This document shows positions 8,771 through 16,771 of a DNA stretch of 64,000 nt, piece by piece. Position 1 is the first letter of the stretch. Each line of letters begins with the position of its first letter. Both the position numbers and the translations under genes were made by a program. The stretch comes from Actinopolymorpha sp. NPDC004070 (GTDB lineage: Bacteria; Actinomycetota; Actinomycetes; Propionibacteriales; Actinopolymorphaceae), in contig NZ_JBEXMJ010000009.1 in the NCBI RefSeq assembly GCF_040610475.1, positions 186,001 to 250,000 of the forward strand, read 5' to 3'. Below the pieces are notes generated by a model. It made no database searches and was not told the DNA's origin. It saw only the letters and a list, made by a program, of their open reading frames with translations.

Positions 8771-9224
8771 ATTCACTCCAGCTTTACTGCACTGCTGGTG
8801 CCCGAATTTGGTACAGCATTCATGCAGGTTGCGGCATGGCTCGAACGCCTGTTGTGTGATCCAGAATGTGGTGCTGGTGAGTCGTTCAGTCGACGCTAAC
8901 CGACCCGGCGGGACCTCAGGTGGTGAATGCAAAGGCTTGGAAAAGGGCGTGACCAAACGCGGGGTCGAAGTGCAGTGCAGTGCAGTGCAGTGCAGTGCAG
9001 TGCAGTGCGTTCCGTTGGTCGACCACAACGTTTAGTGCGCGACTAGCCGGGCTTCTCGTCAGGCTCTCGCCGGACGCCCACCAGGTGAACTGGAGGTAAA
9101 GAGAGGACAAGCAACTGGCCTCCACGATATGACTATTCCTTGACGCTGCGAAGGTGGTGTCCGACAGATTTATGTGTGGCGGCCTTGTCACGTGACCGCA
9201 CATACGAGGCGGGGAGCTGAAGCC
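8771..9224. promoter_or_regulatory. 454-bp divergent intergenic region
   Basis: This gap separates the leftward epimerase from the rightward kinase/glycosyltransferase operon and must hold promoters for both. It is less GC-rich than the flanking genes. Besides the TGCAG repeat described separately, no promoter boxes could be assigned with confidence. Just before the operon, GGGGAG (about 9211-9216) is well placed for ATG 9225. Confidence 0.45.
8971..9008. repeat. pentanucleotide tandem repeat (TGCAG)x7
   Basis: Seven uninterrupted copies of TGCAG (8971-9005) followed by TGC lie in the intergenic region, about 200 bp upstream of both divergent genes. No real gene covers them; the open frames across them carry repetitive ALHCT-type translations. 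Pure short tandem repeats are rare in actinobacterial chromosomes and can change length by slippage, altering promoter spacing or folding. No direct evidence of function is visible. Confidence 0.9.
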
Positions 9225-10496
9225 ATGGCAGAAAGCGCGGACGAGGCCAGATTGCTCATCTACTCTCAAGATGGCCTTGGGTTGGGTCACATGCGTCGTA
9301 CTACGCTACTCGCAACCGAATTCCTTCGCGCTCGCGTGCCCGCAAGCACATTGACTATTTCCGACTCGCCGTTGGGCCAGTTCTTCACGCCCTCCGGCGG
9401 TCATGACTACCTGAAGCTTCCGTGCATCCGGAAAACTGGTCCCGGCCGCTGGCAACCGGTCGCCCTGTCGTCACCGTTCGACGACGTACTAGCCCTGCGC
9501 CGCGAACTGATCCGCAGCGCGGTGCTGAAGTTCCGGCCGGACGTCCTGCTGGTCGACCACATGCCGACCGGTGCGATGGGCGAGTTGGTGCCCGCCCTGG
9601 AGGCCGCCCGGGCGAGGCCGGTGCGGGTGGTGCTCGGCCTTCGCGACATCCTCGACGCACCCGAGACGGTGCAGCGGCGGTGGCGGCTCGAGGGCGCGTT
9701 CGAGACGATCGAACGCCACTACGACGACGTGCTCGTGTACGGCTCGCGCGAGGTGTACGACGTGGCCGCGGAGTACGACTGGCCGGCGGCCCCGGCCCAG
9801 CGCGTGCGCTACTGCGGATACGTGTGCGCGACGCAGTCGAGCCAGTATTCCGCGGAGGTGCGCGAGCGCTACCTCGATCGGGAGCCCGCCGACTCCGCCC
9901 TCGTCGTGGCGATGGCCGGTGGTGGTGCGGACGCCTATCCGTTGTTCGACTCCCTGCTGCGGTCGCTTCCGAAGCTGCTCACCGACAGACCGTGCGTCGT
10001 CGTCCTCGTCACCGGGCCCTTCTTACCCGAGGAGGAGCGGAGCCGGCTCGTGGCACGTGCCCGTGGGCTGCCGGTCCACATCCTCACCTCGGTCGCCGAT
10101 TCACTGAGCTACATCGGCGCCGCCGATCTGGTCATCGCCATGGCCGGCTACAACACGACGGTCGAGATCCTCAGCCAGAACAAGCCCGCCCTCCTGGTGC
10201 CGCGCAGGGGCCCGAGCGCGGAACAGCAGCTGCGGGCGCGGTTGTTCGCCGAGCGAGGTTGGGTGCACTGGCTGCCGCCGGACCAGCTCGCGGGGGAGGC
10301 GCTCGGGGAGGCCGCCGCGAAGCTCCTGACCGGAGTATCCGGTACGCCGGACTATCCGCCGGACCTGCGTGGTCGCGAGGTGGCGGCCCAGCGGCTGCTG
10401 GCGGGCCTGGACCAGGTGAGGCCGACATCGAAGGCGCAGGTGCTGGCGCCCGCCCCGGCTGCGGTCGGGGACGCCCAACTGCTGGTCGACGGCTGA
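9225..10496 (+). CDS. MurG/GT28-like glycosyltransferase
   Basis: A 423-residue GT-B protein. The N-terminus has LLIYSQDGLGLGHMRRT, the GLGH loop typical of GT28/MurG-like acceptor domains. The C-terminal half has MAGGGADAYPL and VIAMAGYNTTVEILSQNKPALLVPR, equivalent to the donor-nucleotide site of GT28 enzymes. ATG 9225 (MAESADEARL) is preceded by GGGGAG, so the upstream in-frame ATG 9174 is not used. It is the first gene of an operon that continues two bases later with a kinase-like gene, so its product or substrate is probably the sugar the kinase-like proteins act near. Donor and acceptor are unknown. Confidence 0.8.
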   Translation: MAESADEARLLIYSQDGLGLGHMRRTTLLATEFLRARVPASTLTISDSPLGQFFTPSGGHDYLKLPCIRKTGPGRWQPVALSSPFDDVLALRRELIRSAVLKFRPDVLLVDHMPTGAMGELVPALEAARARPVRVVLGLRDILDAPETVQRRWRLEGAFETIERHYDDVLVYGSREVYDVAAEYDWPAAPAQRVRYCGYVCATQSSQYSAEVRERYLDREPADSALVVAMAGGGADAYPLFDSLLRSLPKLLTDRPCVVVLVTGPFLPEEERSRLVARARGLPVHILTSVADSLSYIGAADLVIAMAGYNTTVEILSQNKPALLVPRRGPSAEQQLRARLFAERGWVHWLPPDQLAGEALGEAAAKLLTGVSGTPDYPPDLRGREVAAQRLLAGLDQVRPTSKAQVLAPAPAAVGDAQLLVDG

Positions 10497-10498
10497 CC

Positions 10499-11938
10499 GT
10501 GGTCGGCATCTCCTCGCCTGTGTCCGGGCAGATCACTCGGCTCGTCGCCGGCCACCTCGGGCCGGAAGGCGTCCGCCGGGCCGTCAGCGACCCGTTCGCC
10601 TACGGCCTCGGACCGTTGCTGGACCAGTGTCTGCCGGGTCGGTCGAGACTGGTCGTCCCGCACCTGCTGCGGTCGAAGTACAAGCCAGGCCACAAGCTCA
10701 CCGCGTACTACACCCTCGATGCCGGGCAGGACTGCCGCGCTCCCCGCCATCTCGCCGTCACGTGGTCGATGGTCCCGGCCGACCTCGGCGGGACCTCGCC
10801 GCTGGAACGCGAGGCGGAGTCCCGCGGCCTGATGGAGCCCTTCACGCGGCTCGTGGCGGCCTCACCGGACGGGTGCCTCACGCTCGTGATCGCCCCGATC
10901 GATCCTGCCTTCCCACGGCTGGTCCGACTCTACGAGCCCGGCTACGTCACCTCGACGGCCGCGAGCCTCGCCGGCCGGCCCGCGACGGGTGGGCGTGAGG
11001 TTCGCCCGCAGGTGCACCCGGAGGTTCAGACCATCCGTTACCGCCCAGGCCAGCGGCACGTCCTCCGCGTCGTGACGGCCGAAACCGCCGGAGAGGCGGG
11101 GGAGTCGTCGCCGGCCTCGGGTGCGACCTTCGTCAAGGCGTACCGCGACGGGACCGGTGCTCGGGCGGTCGCGGTCGCGGCGGTGCTGGACACCGTGCTG
11201 ACGGCGTCGGTGCCGGGAGTCCGGCCGGCACGGCCGATCGGGTACGTCGAGGCCGACCAGGCAGCGTGGTGGGCGGCGGAGGACGGCGAGCCGCTCTGGC
11301 GGCGGTTGACCGACCCGCGGGCGCCCGGCGTCCTTCGCCGGATCGGCCAGGCACTGCGGGTCGTGCACGACGCGGGGCCTGTGCCTGCCGACGCCGCGCG
11401 GCCGGGAGCGGCGCCGGCTCTGCCGCCGTTGCCGACGTACGACGCGTCTGCGGAGCTGGCCGTCACCGCCCGCGCCGCAGAACACATTCAGGGCCTGCTC
11501 CCAGAGGCCGGTGCCCGGATCCGGGAGGTCATCGGCCGCCTCGGTGACGGTCTGGCCGCCCGCCGGGCCGAACCGGCGACCCTGACCCACGGCGACCTGA
11601 AGTGCGACAACCTCCTTGCCACCAACGGCGAACTCCGGCTGCTCGACCTGGACCGGGTGGCGATCGCGGAGCCCGCCCTCGACCTGGGGAAGTTCGTCGC
11701 GGACCTGTCGTGGTGGTGCGCCTCGCTCGACGTGGTTGCGCGGCCGGCGATCTCGGCGTTCCTCGACGGGTACGGTCCCTGCGACCGCGTCCGGCAGGCC
11801 AGGGCGCACGACCTCGCGGTGCTCTTCCAGCTCAAGCTCGCCGCCCGGCGGATCCCGGTGCACCACCCCGAGTGGGCGGACTACGTCCTCCGCGCCGTCC
11901 AGCGGGCCGAGAACTCCGTGGACGGAGGTGCACGGTGA
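10499..11938 (+). CDS. APH-fold kinase-like protein with canonical catalytic loop
   Basis: A 479-residue protein starting at GTG 10499, two bases after the previous stop. The C-terminal half is an aminoglycoside-phosphotransferase/choline-kinase-type domain: FVKAYRD (ATP-binding Lys, residue ~213), catalytic loop HGDLKCDN (364-371) and metal-binding LLDLDRV (~382). It is the only member of this locus that keeps the canonical Asn of HxDxxxxN. A module motif KYKPGHK (60-66) is repeated as RYRPGQR (180-186), so the N-terminal half looks like a duplicated kinase N-lobe without its Lys. It probably phosphorylates a sugar, lipid or small metabolite; the substrate is unknown. Its stop overlaps the next GTG. 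Confidence 0.78.
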   Translation: MVGISSPVSGQITRLVAGHLGPEGVRRAVSDPFAYGLGPLLDQCLPGRSRLVVPHLLRSKYKPGHKLTAYYTLDAGQDCRAPRHLAVTWSMVPADLGGTSPLEREAESRGLMEPFTRLVAASPDGCLTLVIAPIDPAFPRLVRLYEPGYVTSTAASLAGRPATGGREVRPQVHPEVQTIRYRPGQRHVLRVVTAETAGEAGESSPASGATFVKAYRDGTGARAVAVAAVLDTVLTASVPGVRPARPIGYVEADQAAWWAAEDGEPLWRRLTDPRAPGVLRRIGQALRVVHDAGPVPADAARPGAAPALPPLPTYDASAELAVTARAAEHIQGLLPEAGARIREVIGRLGDGLAARRAEPATLTHGDLKCDNLLATNGELRLLDLDRVAIAEPALDLGKFVADLSWWCASLDVVARPAISAFLDGYGPCDRVRQARAHDLAVLFQLKLAARRIPVHHPEWADYVLRAVQRAENSVDGGAR

Positions 11939-14133
11939 GCGTGGAGGTCTTCGCGACGACCGGCGATCTGCTCGCCGGGCTGGATCCCGCCCTGCCACAC
12001 CTGGGCGAGGTGATGGCGGAAGCCTCCCGCACGCCGGGATTCATTCCGCACGACGCACGCTGGACGCCGGGCGAACGATGCGTCCTCGCCTACCGGGTGA
12101 CGTCTCCCGTGGAGACCGACACGTTCGCAGCCTGGGAGGTGACACCGGACGGGTCGACGCGGCACGACTACCGGGCCGACCCGGCTCTGCCGGGCCTGGC
12201 CAGAGCCGCCGACGAGGCGACGGTGGGCGACCTGCTCGCGGCCCGGCTGGACACCGGGGTGGTTCGGGGTTGCGTCATCGAACCGGTGCGGTACCGCCCG
12301 GGGTCCCGCTGCGTCCTGCGGTACCAGCTCCGAACCGACGCCGGTGTGCACGTGATGTACGCCAAGGTGTTCCGGCCGACGGCGAAGACAGCCGCGGAGA
12401 CCGCAGAGAAGACCGCAACCGGCGTGCCGGCCGTACTCACGGAGCTGGCGACGGCGGCCCCGCCCGGGCTGCTGGCTCAGCTGGTCGTCACCTGGCCGGA
12501 GCACGCCGTCCTCGTACACGAAGGGGTCGAGGGGCGCCGTCTCTCCGACCTGCTCCGTGATCCGGCTGTGCCGACGCGCGTGCGGGTGCGGCTGGCATAC
12601 CGGCTCGGCACTCTGCTGACCCGCCTCCACGGCCAGCAGGTCGCGGCGCCCGACCGAACCGCGGCGGACGTACTCCAGGTCGTCTCCGAATCGCTCGCGG
12701 CCGCGCGGCAGGCCGATCCGCCGGTCGGCCGCCGGCTCACGGCAGCGCTCGACCGGCTCTCGTCGTGGCAGCCCGCGGGCAGCGAACAGGTCCTCGGACA
12801 CGGGGGGTTTCGGCCCGGTCAGGTCGTCGCCGCCGGGAACCGGCTGACGATCCTGGACCTGGACGGCGTCTGCCGGTGCGACGCCGAGCGCGACCTCGGC
12901 GCCGCGCTCTCGCACCTGCTGTGGCAGGGAGTCCGGCACGCGGGTGAGCGCTCCACCCTCGAGGCGGCGGCGCGCGCGTTCGTCGCCGGCTACGAGCGGC
13001 GGGCCGGGCGTGTCGATCCGGACGCGCTGGCGTGGTGGCGGAGTCTCGCGCTGGTCTCGCTCGCAGCGCGGCGCTATCGCCGCCTCGAGGTGTCCGGTTG
13101 GCGCCGCGTACCAGTTCTGCTCGACGGTCTCGAACGGCTGGTCGCCGCCATCCCGACTCGTACCTCGGCGCCGCTGGCCGGGCACCTCCTGGACCGGCAC
13201 GCGATGACGCGGGCGCTACGGCCCGACCTCGTCCCGGTCGCCGCCGAGCCGGCCGAGCTGGACGTCACGGCCGTGCGACTGATCAAGCACGCGCCCGGCC
13301 GGCGTACCGTCCTCAAGTACACCGTCCGCGGCCTGCGGCCCGGCGTTCCCACCCAGCTCGTCGGCAAGCTGTTCGTCCAGCCGCACCGCGCGGCGCTCGC
13401 CGACGCCAACCTGCGCGCGCTCGCCGACGGACCGTTCAAGGGCGAGGGCGCCCTGCGTGTACCCGAGCCGCTGCCCTCGCCACTGGAACGCGGGCTGATG
13501 CTCTATCGGCACTGCGCCGGCGTCCACCTCGACCGGCTGGACGGCATGGCCGCGATCGCAGGCGTACAGGCCGCGGCGCGCTGGCTGGCTCGGCTGCACG
13601 GCTGCGACGTCATCCTGCCCCGGCGTCTCGACCTGAGTGCGGAGTGCGCGGGCAGCCGCGGGTGGGCGAGCCTCGTCGCGGACCGGGAACCGGACCTGCT
13701 CGGCCTGGTCTGGCGGCTGGCCGACGGCTGGGCGCGGGCCGCGCAGCTGACTCCGCTCGGTGCCGACGTACCGATCCACAAGGACTTCCACGCGGGCCAC
13801 GTCCTCGTCGACGTCGCCGTGACCGTCATCGACCTGGACGAGGTGCGGATGGGCGACCCCGCCCTGGACGTGGCGCATTTCTGCGCCTACCTCGACCTGC
13901 GGGCCGACCCGAAACACGCGGGCGCGCTGCGGGCGGCGTTCCTCGAGGAGTACGCCGCGACAGCGGGCCGGCCGGACCTCGGGCGCACCGCGCTGTTCAG
14001 TGCCTACACCTGGCTCAAGATCGCGAAGCAACTCGTCCTGGGCACCGGGCCACACCGGTGCCCGGAGGGGCCGGCACGCACCCGCGAGGTGGCCCGCGCA
14101 CTCCAGAGGGGGCTGGAATGCCTGGACACGTGA
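11935..14133 (+). CDS. tandem APH-fold kinase-like protein, first domain lacking the catalytic Asp
   Basis: A 732-residue protein beginning at GTG 11935, overlapping the preceding TGA. It contains two kinase-like domains. Domain 1 (~110-390) has VMYAKVFRP (Lys) and ILDLDGV, but its catalytic loop reads GHGGFRPGQ (288-296), with Gly where the catalytic Asp belongs. Domain 2 (~430-730) has LVGKLFVQ, the loop HKDFHAGH (615-622), which keeps the Asp but has His instead of Asn, and VIDLDEV. The Y/H-x-P-G-x-R motif occurs three times (ARWTPGERC, VRYRPGSRC, IKHAPGRRT). I infer a pseudokinase-kinase pair in one chain. Double APH domains are unusual; the substrate is unknown. Confidence 0.78.
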   Translation: MSVEVFATTGDLLAGLDPALPHLGEVMAEASRTPGFIPHDARWTPGERCVLAYRVTSPVETDTFAAWEVTPDGSTRHDYRADPALPGLARAADEATVGDLLAARLDTGVVRGCVIEPVRYRPGSRCVLRYQLRTDAGVHVMYAKVFRPTAKTAAETAEKTATGVPAVLTELATAAPPGLLAQLVVTWPEHAVLVHEGVEGRRLSDLLRDPAVPTRVRVRLAYRLGTLLTRLHGQQVAAPDRTAADVLQVVSESLAAARQADPPVGRRLTAALDRLSSWQPAGSEQVLGHGGFRPGQVVAAGNRLTILDLDGVCRCDAERDLGAALSHLLWQGVRHAGERSTLEAAARAFVAGYERRAGRVDPDALAWWRSLALVSLAARRYRRLEVSGWRRVPVLLDGLERLVAAIPTRTSAPLAGHLLDRHAMTRALRPDLVPVAAEPAELDVTAVRLIKHAPGRRTVLKYTVRGLRPGVPTQLVGKLFVQPHRAALADANLRALADGPFKGEGALRVPEPLPSPLERGLMLYRHCAGVHLDRLDGMAAIAGVQAAARWLARLHGCDVILPRRLDLSAECAGSRGWASLVADREPDLLGLVWRLADGWARAAQLTPLGADVPIHKDFHAGHVLVDVAVTVIDLDEVRMGDPALDVAHFCAYLDLRADPKHAGALRAAFLEEYAATAGRPDLGRTALFSAYTWLKIAKQLVLGTGPHRCPEGPARTREVARALQRGLECLDT

Positions 14134-15389
14134 TCCTGATCGTGCGCAGCTGGCCGCGCCTGTCCCAGACGTTCATCCTCGACGAGGTGCTGGCGATGGA
14201 ACGGCGCGGACGCGAGCTCACCATCGTCAGCCTCGCCCACTCCGGTGAACACCGACGCCAACCCCAGGTTGACAAGGTGCGCGCACCGGTGCATTTCCTC
14301 GACAGCGTTGGGTCATGGGCACGCTGGTCGCGGATCACCGACCATGCGCACGTCCTGACCGCGGCCCCGATGCGTTATGTCACAACGCTGTTGTACGTCC
14401 TGGCCAACCCGGGACTGAGCCGGGGGTACACCACCTGCTCGGCGATCCGTTGCTTCGGCCACGCCGTCGTGGTGGCGGCGCTGGCGTTGCGGCTGCGGCG
14501 TTCGGGTGCGCGGGCGCCGCATGTCCATGCCCACTTCGCCCATGACCCTGCCCTGGTCGGGATGTTCACCCGCCGCCTGACCGGAATGCCGTTCAGCTTC
14601 ACCGCCCACGCGCGGGACCTGTACCAGATACCGTCGGCCGGCCTGGTCGCGCGGGCGGCCGCCGCCGACGCCGTGGTGACCTGCTGCCAGGTCAACGCCG
14701 ACTACATCGCGAAGACCGTCCCGGACGCGGTTCGGCCGCCGGTGCGGGTCATTCACCACGGCGTCGAGCTCGACCGCTTCACTCCCACCCTCCGGGCTCC
14801 CGGCCGGTGTCTCACGCTCGTCTCGGTCGGCCGGCTGGTGGAGAAGAAGGGCTTCGCCGACCTGCTCCGCGCCTGCGCCGCCCTGGCCGAGTCCGGATCC
14901 CGCTTCCGCTGCGAGATCTACGGCGACGGCCCGCTGCGCCGCCAGCTGACCGAGCTCAGTGCCGAGCTCGGGCTGGGTGAGCTGGTCTCCTTCCGCGGTG
15001 AGCGGGATCGGGACGAGATCGCCCACGCCCTCGCCCGGACCGACGTGTTCGTGCTCACTCCGTGCGTCACCGACGACGGCGACCGCGACGGGATCCCGAA
15101 CGTCCTCGTGGAGGCGATGGCCTGCGCGATCCCTGTCGTCACCACCGCGACCGGCGGGGTGCCCGAGCTGGTCCGGTCCGGCGAGAACGGCCTGATCGCC
15201 GAGCCCGGGGAGGTGGACGGGATCGCCGCACACCTCGCCGCACTGGCTGCCGACCCGGCGTTGCGGCGCCGGCTGGGGGAGAGCGGCCGGAAAACGGTCG
15301 AGTCGGAGTACGACGTCGAGGCCGCGGCGCTCGCCCTGGAGGCGATCTTCGACCCGCGGACCCCGATCGCGGCGGAGGTTGCCCCGTGA
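14118..15389 (+). CDS. GT4-family glycosyltransferase
   Basis: A 423-residue GT-B enzyme. The N-terminus MPGHVILIVRSWPRLSQTF resembles polysaccharide-locus GT4 enzymes. The donor domain has VSVGRLVEKKGFADLL, IYGDGPLRRQL and the E-x7-E region GIPNVLVEAMACAIPVVTT. ATG 14118 overlaps the end of the tandem kinase gene by 16 bases, and its own stop overlaps the next GTG, so it is translated within the kinase operon. Retaining transfer from an NDP-sugar to a lipid-linked or growing glycan is the family expectation. Sugar identity cannot be read from the sequence. Confidence 0.88.
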   Translation: MPGHVILIVRSWPRLSQTFILDEVLAMERRGRELTIVSLAHSGEHRRQPQVDKVRAPVHFLDSVGSWARWSRITDHAHVLTAAPMRYVTTLLYVLANPGLSRGYTTCSAIRCFGHAVVVAALALRLRRSGARAPHVHAHFAHDPALVGMFTRRLTGMPFSFTAHARDLYQIPSAGLVARAAAADAVVTCCQVNADYIAKTVPDAVRPPVRVIHHGVELDRFTPTLRAPGRCLTLVSVGRLVEKKGFADLLRACAALAESGSRFRCEIYGDGPLRRQLTELSAELGLGELVSFRGERDRDEIAHALARTDVFVLTPCVTDDGDRDGIPNVLVEAMACAIPVVTTATGGVPELVRSGENGLIAEPGEVDGIAAHLAALAADPALRRRLGESGRKTVESEYDVEAAALALEAIFDPRTPIAAEVAP

Positions 15390-16771
15390 CGCAGGTTCCG
15401 GACCGTACGAGGGCCCGCCCGATCCACTCCGGCGCCGGCCCGGACGGTCGGCTGTCCAGCGAGTCGGCCCGGTTCGCCGAGGCGCTGCAGCCTCGCGTGA
15501 TGGGCCCGCGCCTGGCCGCCGCGCTGGGTGGTTCCGGCGGCCGGTCCGCGCGAGCGTGCCACGTGCTGGACGCGAAGTACGAGCCCGGCCATCGGGCGCT
15601 GGTGCTCTACCAGTACGGCGAACGCCTCGTCCGCGGCGACCTGCTCGGCGAGGACCTGCTTGGGGAGGACCTCCTCGGCGGTGACGGGGCCGTCAACGGA
15701 GGCGGGCCGCTGGTCGCTCCCGGCGTACGCCTGTCGGTCTTTCCGCACGACCCGGACCTGCCCTGGCTGCGGCACGTCCTGGACCCGGCGATCCTCGCCC
15801 GGCGGATGCGCGACGAGCTCGGGGGCCGGGCCGGCGCCCGCGTTTCCCGTTGCCGGGTTCGGCTTCTGCGCTACCGGCCCGGCAAGCGGGCGACCCTGTG
15901 GTTGGAGTTCGCTCCCGGTGACCCGTCGTACGTCGTGAAGGTCTACCACGACCCCGGCAAGGCGTCGGCGGTAGTGCGCGAGAGCCGCGCCCTGGCGGCG
16001 GCCCCGTCTCCGGCGGGCGTACTCGAGCTGGCACCGGTCGTCGCCCACCTCCCTGACCTGGCGACCGTCGTGCAGGCGGCGGTGCCCGGTGTGCCGCTCG
16101 AGCGGCAGTGGGCCGGGCGGAGGGTACGCTCGGCGGCGGCTGCGGTCGCCGCGGTACGCCAGGCAGCCCAGGCACTCGCCGAACTCCACGCGTACCCCGT
16201 GATCAGCACCCGGGAGCGGCCTGTCGAACGCGAGCTACGTCGCTTCGGGCTCCGCGCGGGCCGGATCGCCACCGTCGACGAGTCGCTGGGTACGACGCTG
16301 GCGGGACTGGCCGAGCGACTCGGCCAGCTGCGAGCCGCCGTTTGTCGTACGGATGCGGACGACAACAGCCTCGTGCACGGCGACTGCAAGCCGAGCCAGT
16401 TCCTGCTCGACGGTCACCGGGTGGCCATGCTCGACCTCGACCACTGCGGCGTCGCGCACCCCGCCGGTGACCTGGGCACGTTCCTCGCATCCCTTACCCA
16501 GCAGGCGGCTCGGTGCGGACTGGCCGGCGGCGAACCGGCGGACGTCGATCTTCTCGCGGTCCTTGGTGAGGAGTTCCTCACGGCGTACTTCCGCGCACGC
16601 GGTGGCTGGGACGATTCGACGGCGTGCCTGCAAGCCCGCTGGTACGAGGCGGTCGCACTCGAACGGAAGGCTCTCCGCGCCTTCGCCCGGGCACCGCGTT
16701 CACCGTTACCCGGTGCGCTCGCGGCGCACGCACATCGATGTCTCGACAAGCTGGAAAGAGCACGGCCGTGA
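15386..16771 (+). CDS. APH-fold kinase-like protein with Gln-type loop
   Basis: A 461-residue protein from GTG 15386, overlapping the GT4 stop. Two Y-x-P-G-x-R modules are present: AKYEPGHRA (63-71) and LRYRPGKRA (161-169), the latter followed by YVVKVYHDP with the ATP-binding Lys. The catalytic loop is HGDCKPSQ (331-338), so Asp is kept and the Mg-binding Asn is Gln; MLDLDHC follows. Residues 85-99 contain the short tandem repeat LLGEDLLGEDLLGGD, probably a slippage product in the loop after the first module. Same family as the genes at 10499, 11935, 16768 and 20061. Substrate unknown. Confidence 0.77.
   Translation: MTQVPDRTRARPIHSGAGPDGRLSSESARFAEALQPRVMGPRLAAALGGSGGRSARACHVLDAKYEPGHRALVLYQYGERLVRGDLLGEDLLGEDLLGGDGAVNGGGPLVAPGVRLSVFPHDPDLPWLRHVLDPAILARRMRDELGGRAGARVSRCRVRLLRYRPGKRATLWLEFAPGDPSYVVKVYHDPGKASAVVRESRALAAAPSPAGVLELAPVVAHLPDLATVVQAAVPGVPLERQWAGRRVRSAAAAVAAVRQAAQALAELHAYPVISTRERPVERELRRFGLRAGRIATVDESLGTTLAGLAERLGQLRAAVCRTDADDNSLVHGDCKPSQFLLDGHRVAMLDLDHCGVAHPAGDLGTFLASLTQQAARCGLAGGEPADVDLLAVLGEEFLTAYFRARGGWDDSTACLQARWYEAVALERKALRAFARAPRSPLPGALAAHAHRCLDKLERARP

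Noticed and set aside
8916..9290. Frames through the TGCAG repeat in both directions
   Set aside because: They consist of repetitive ALHCT-type residues, lack starts with ribosome sites and overlap clear upstream regions.
16738..16770. Upstream ATG start for the ABC-kinase fusion
   Set aside because: It would overlap the preceding gene by 34 bp without a ribosome site; GTG 16768 matches the operon's GTGA pattern.
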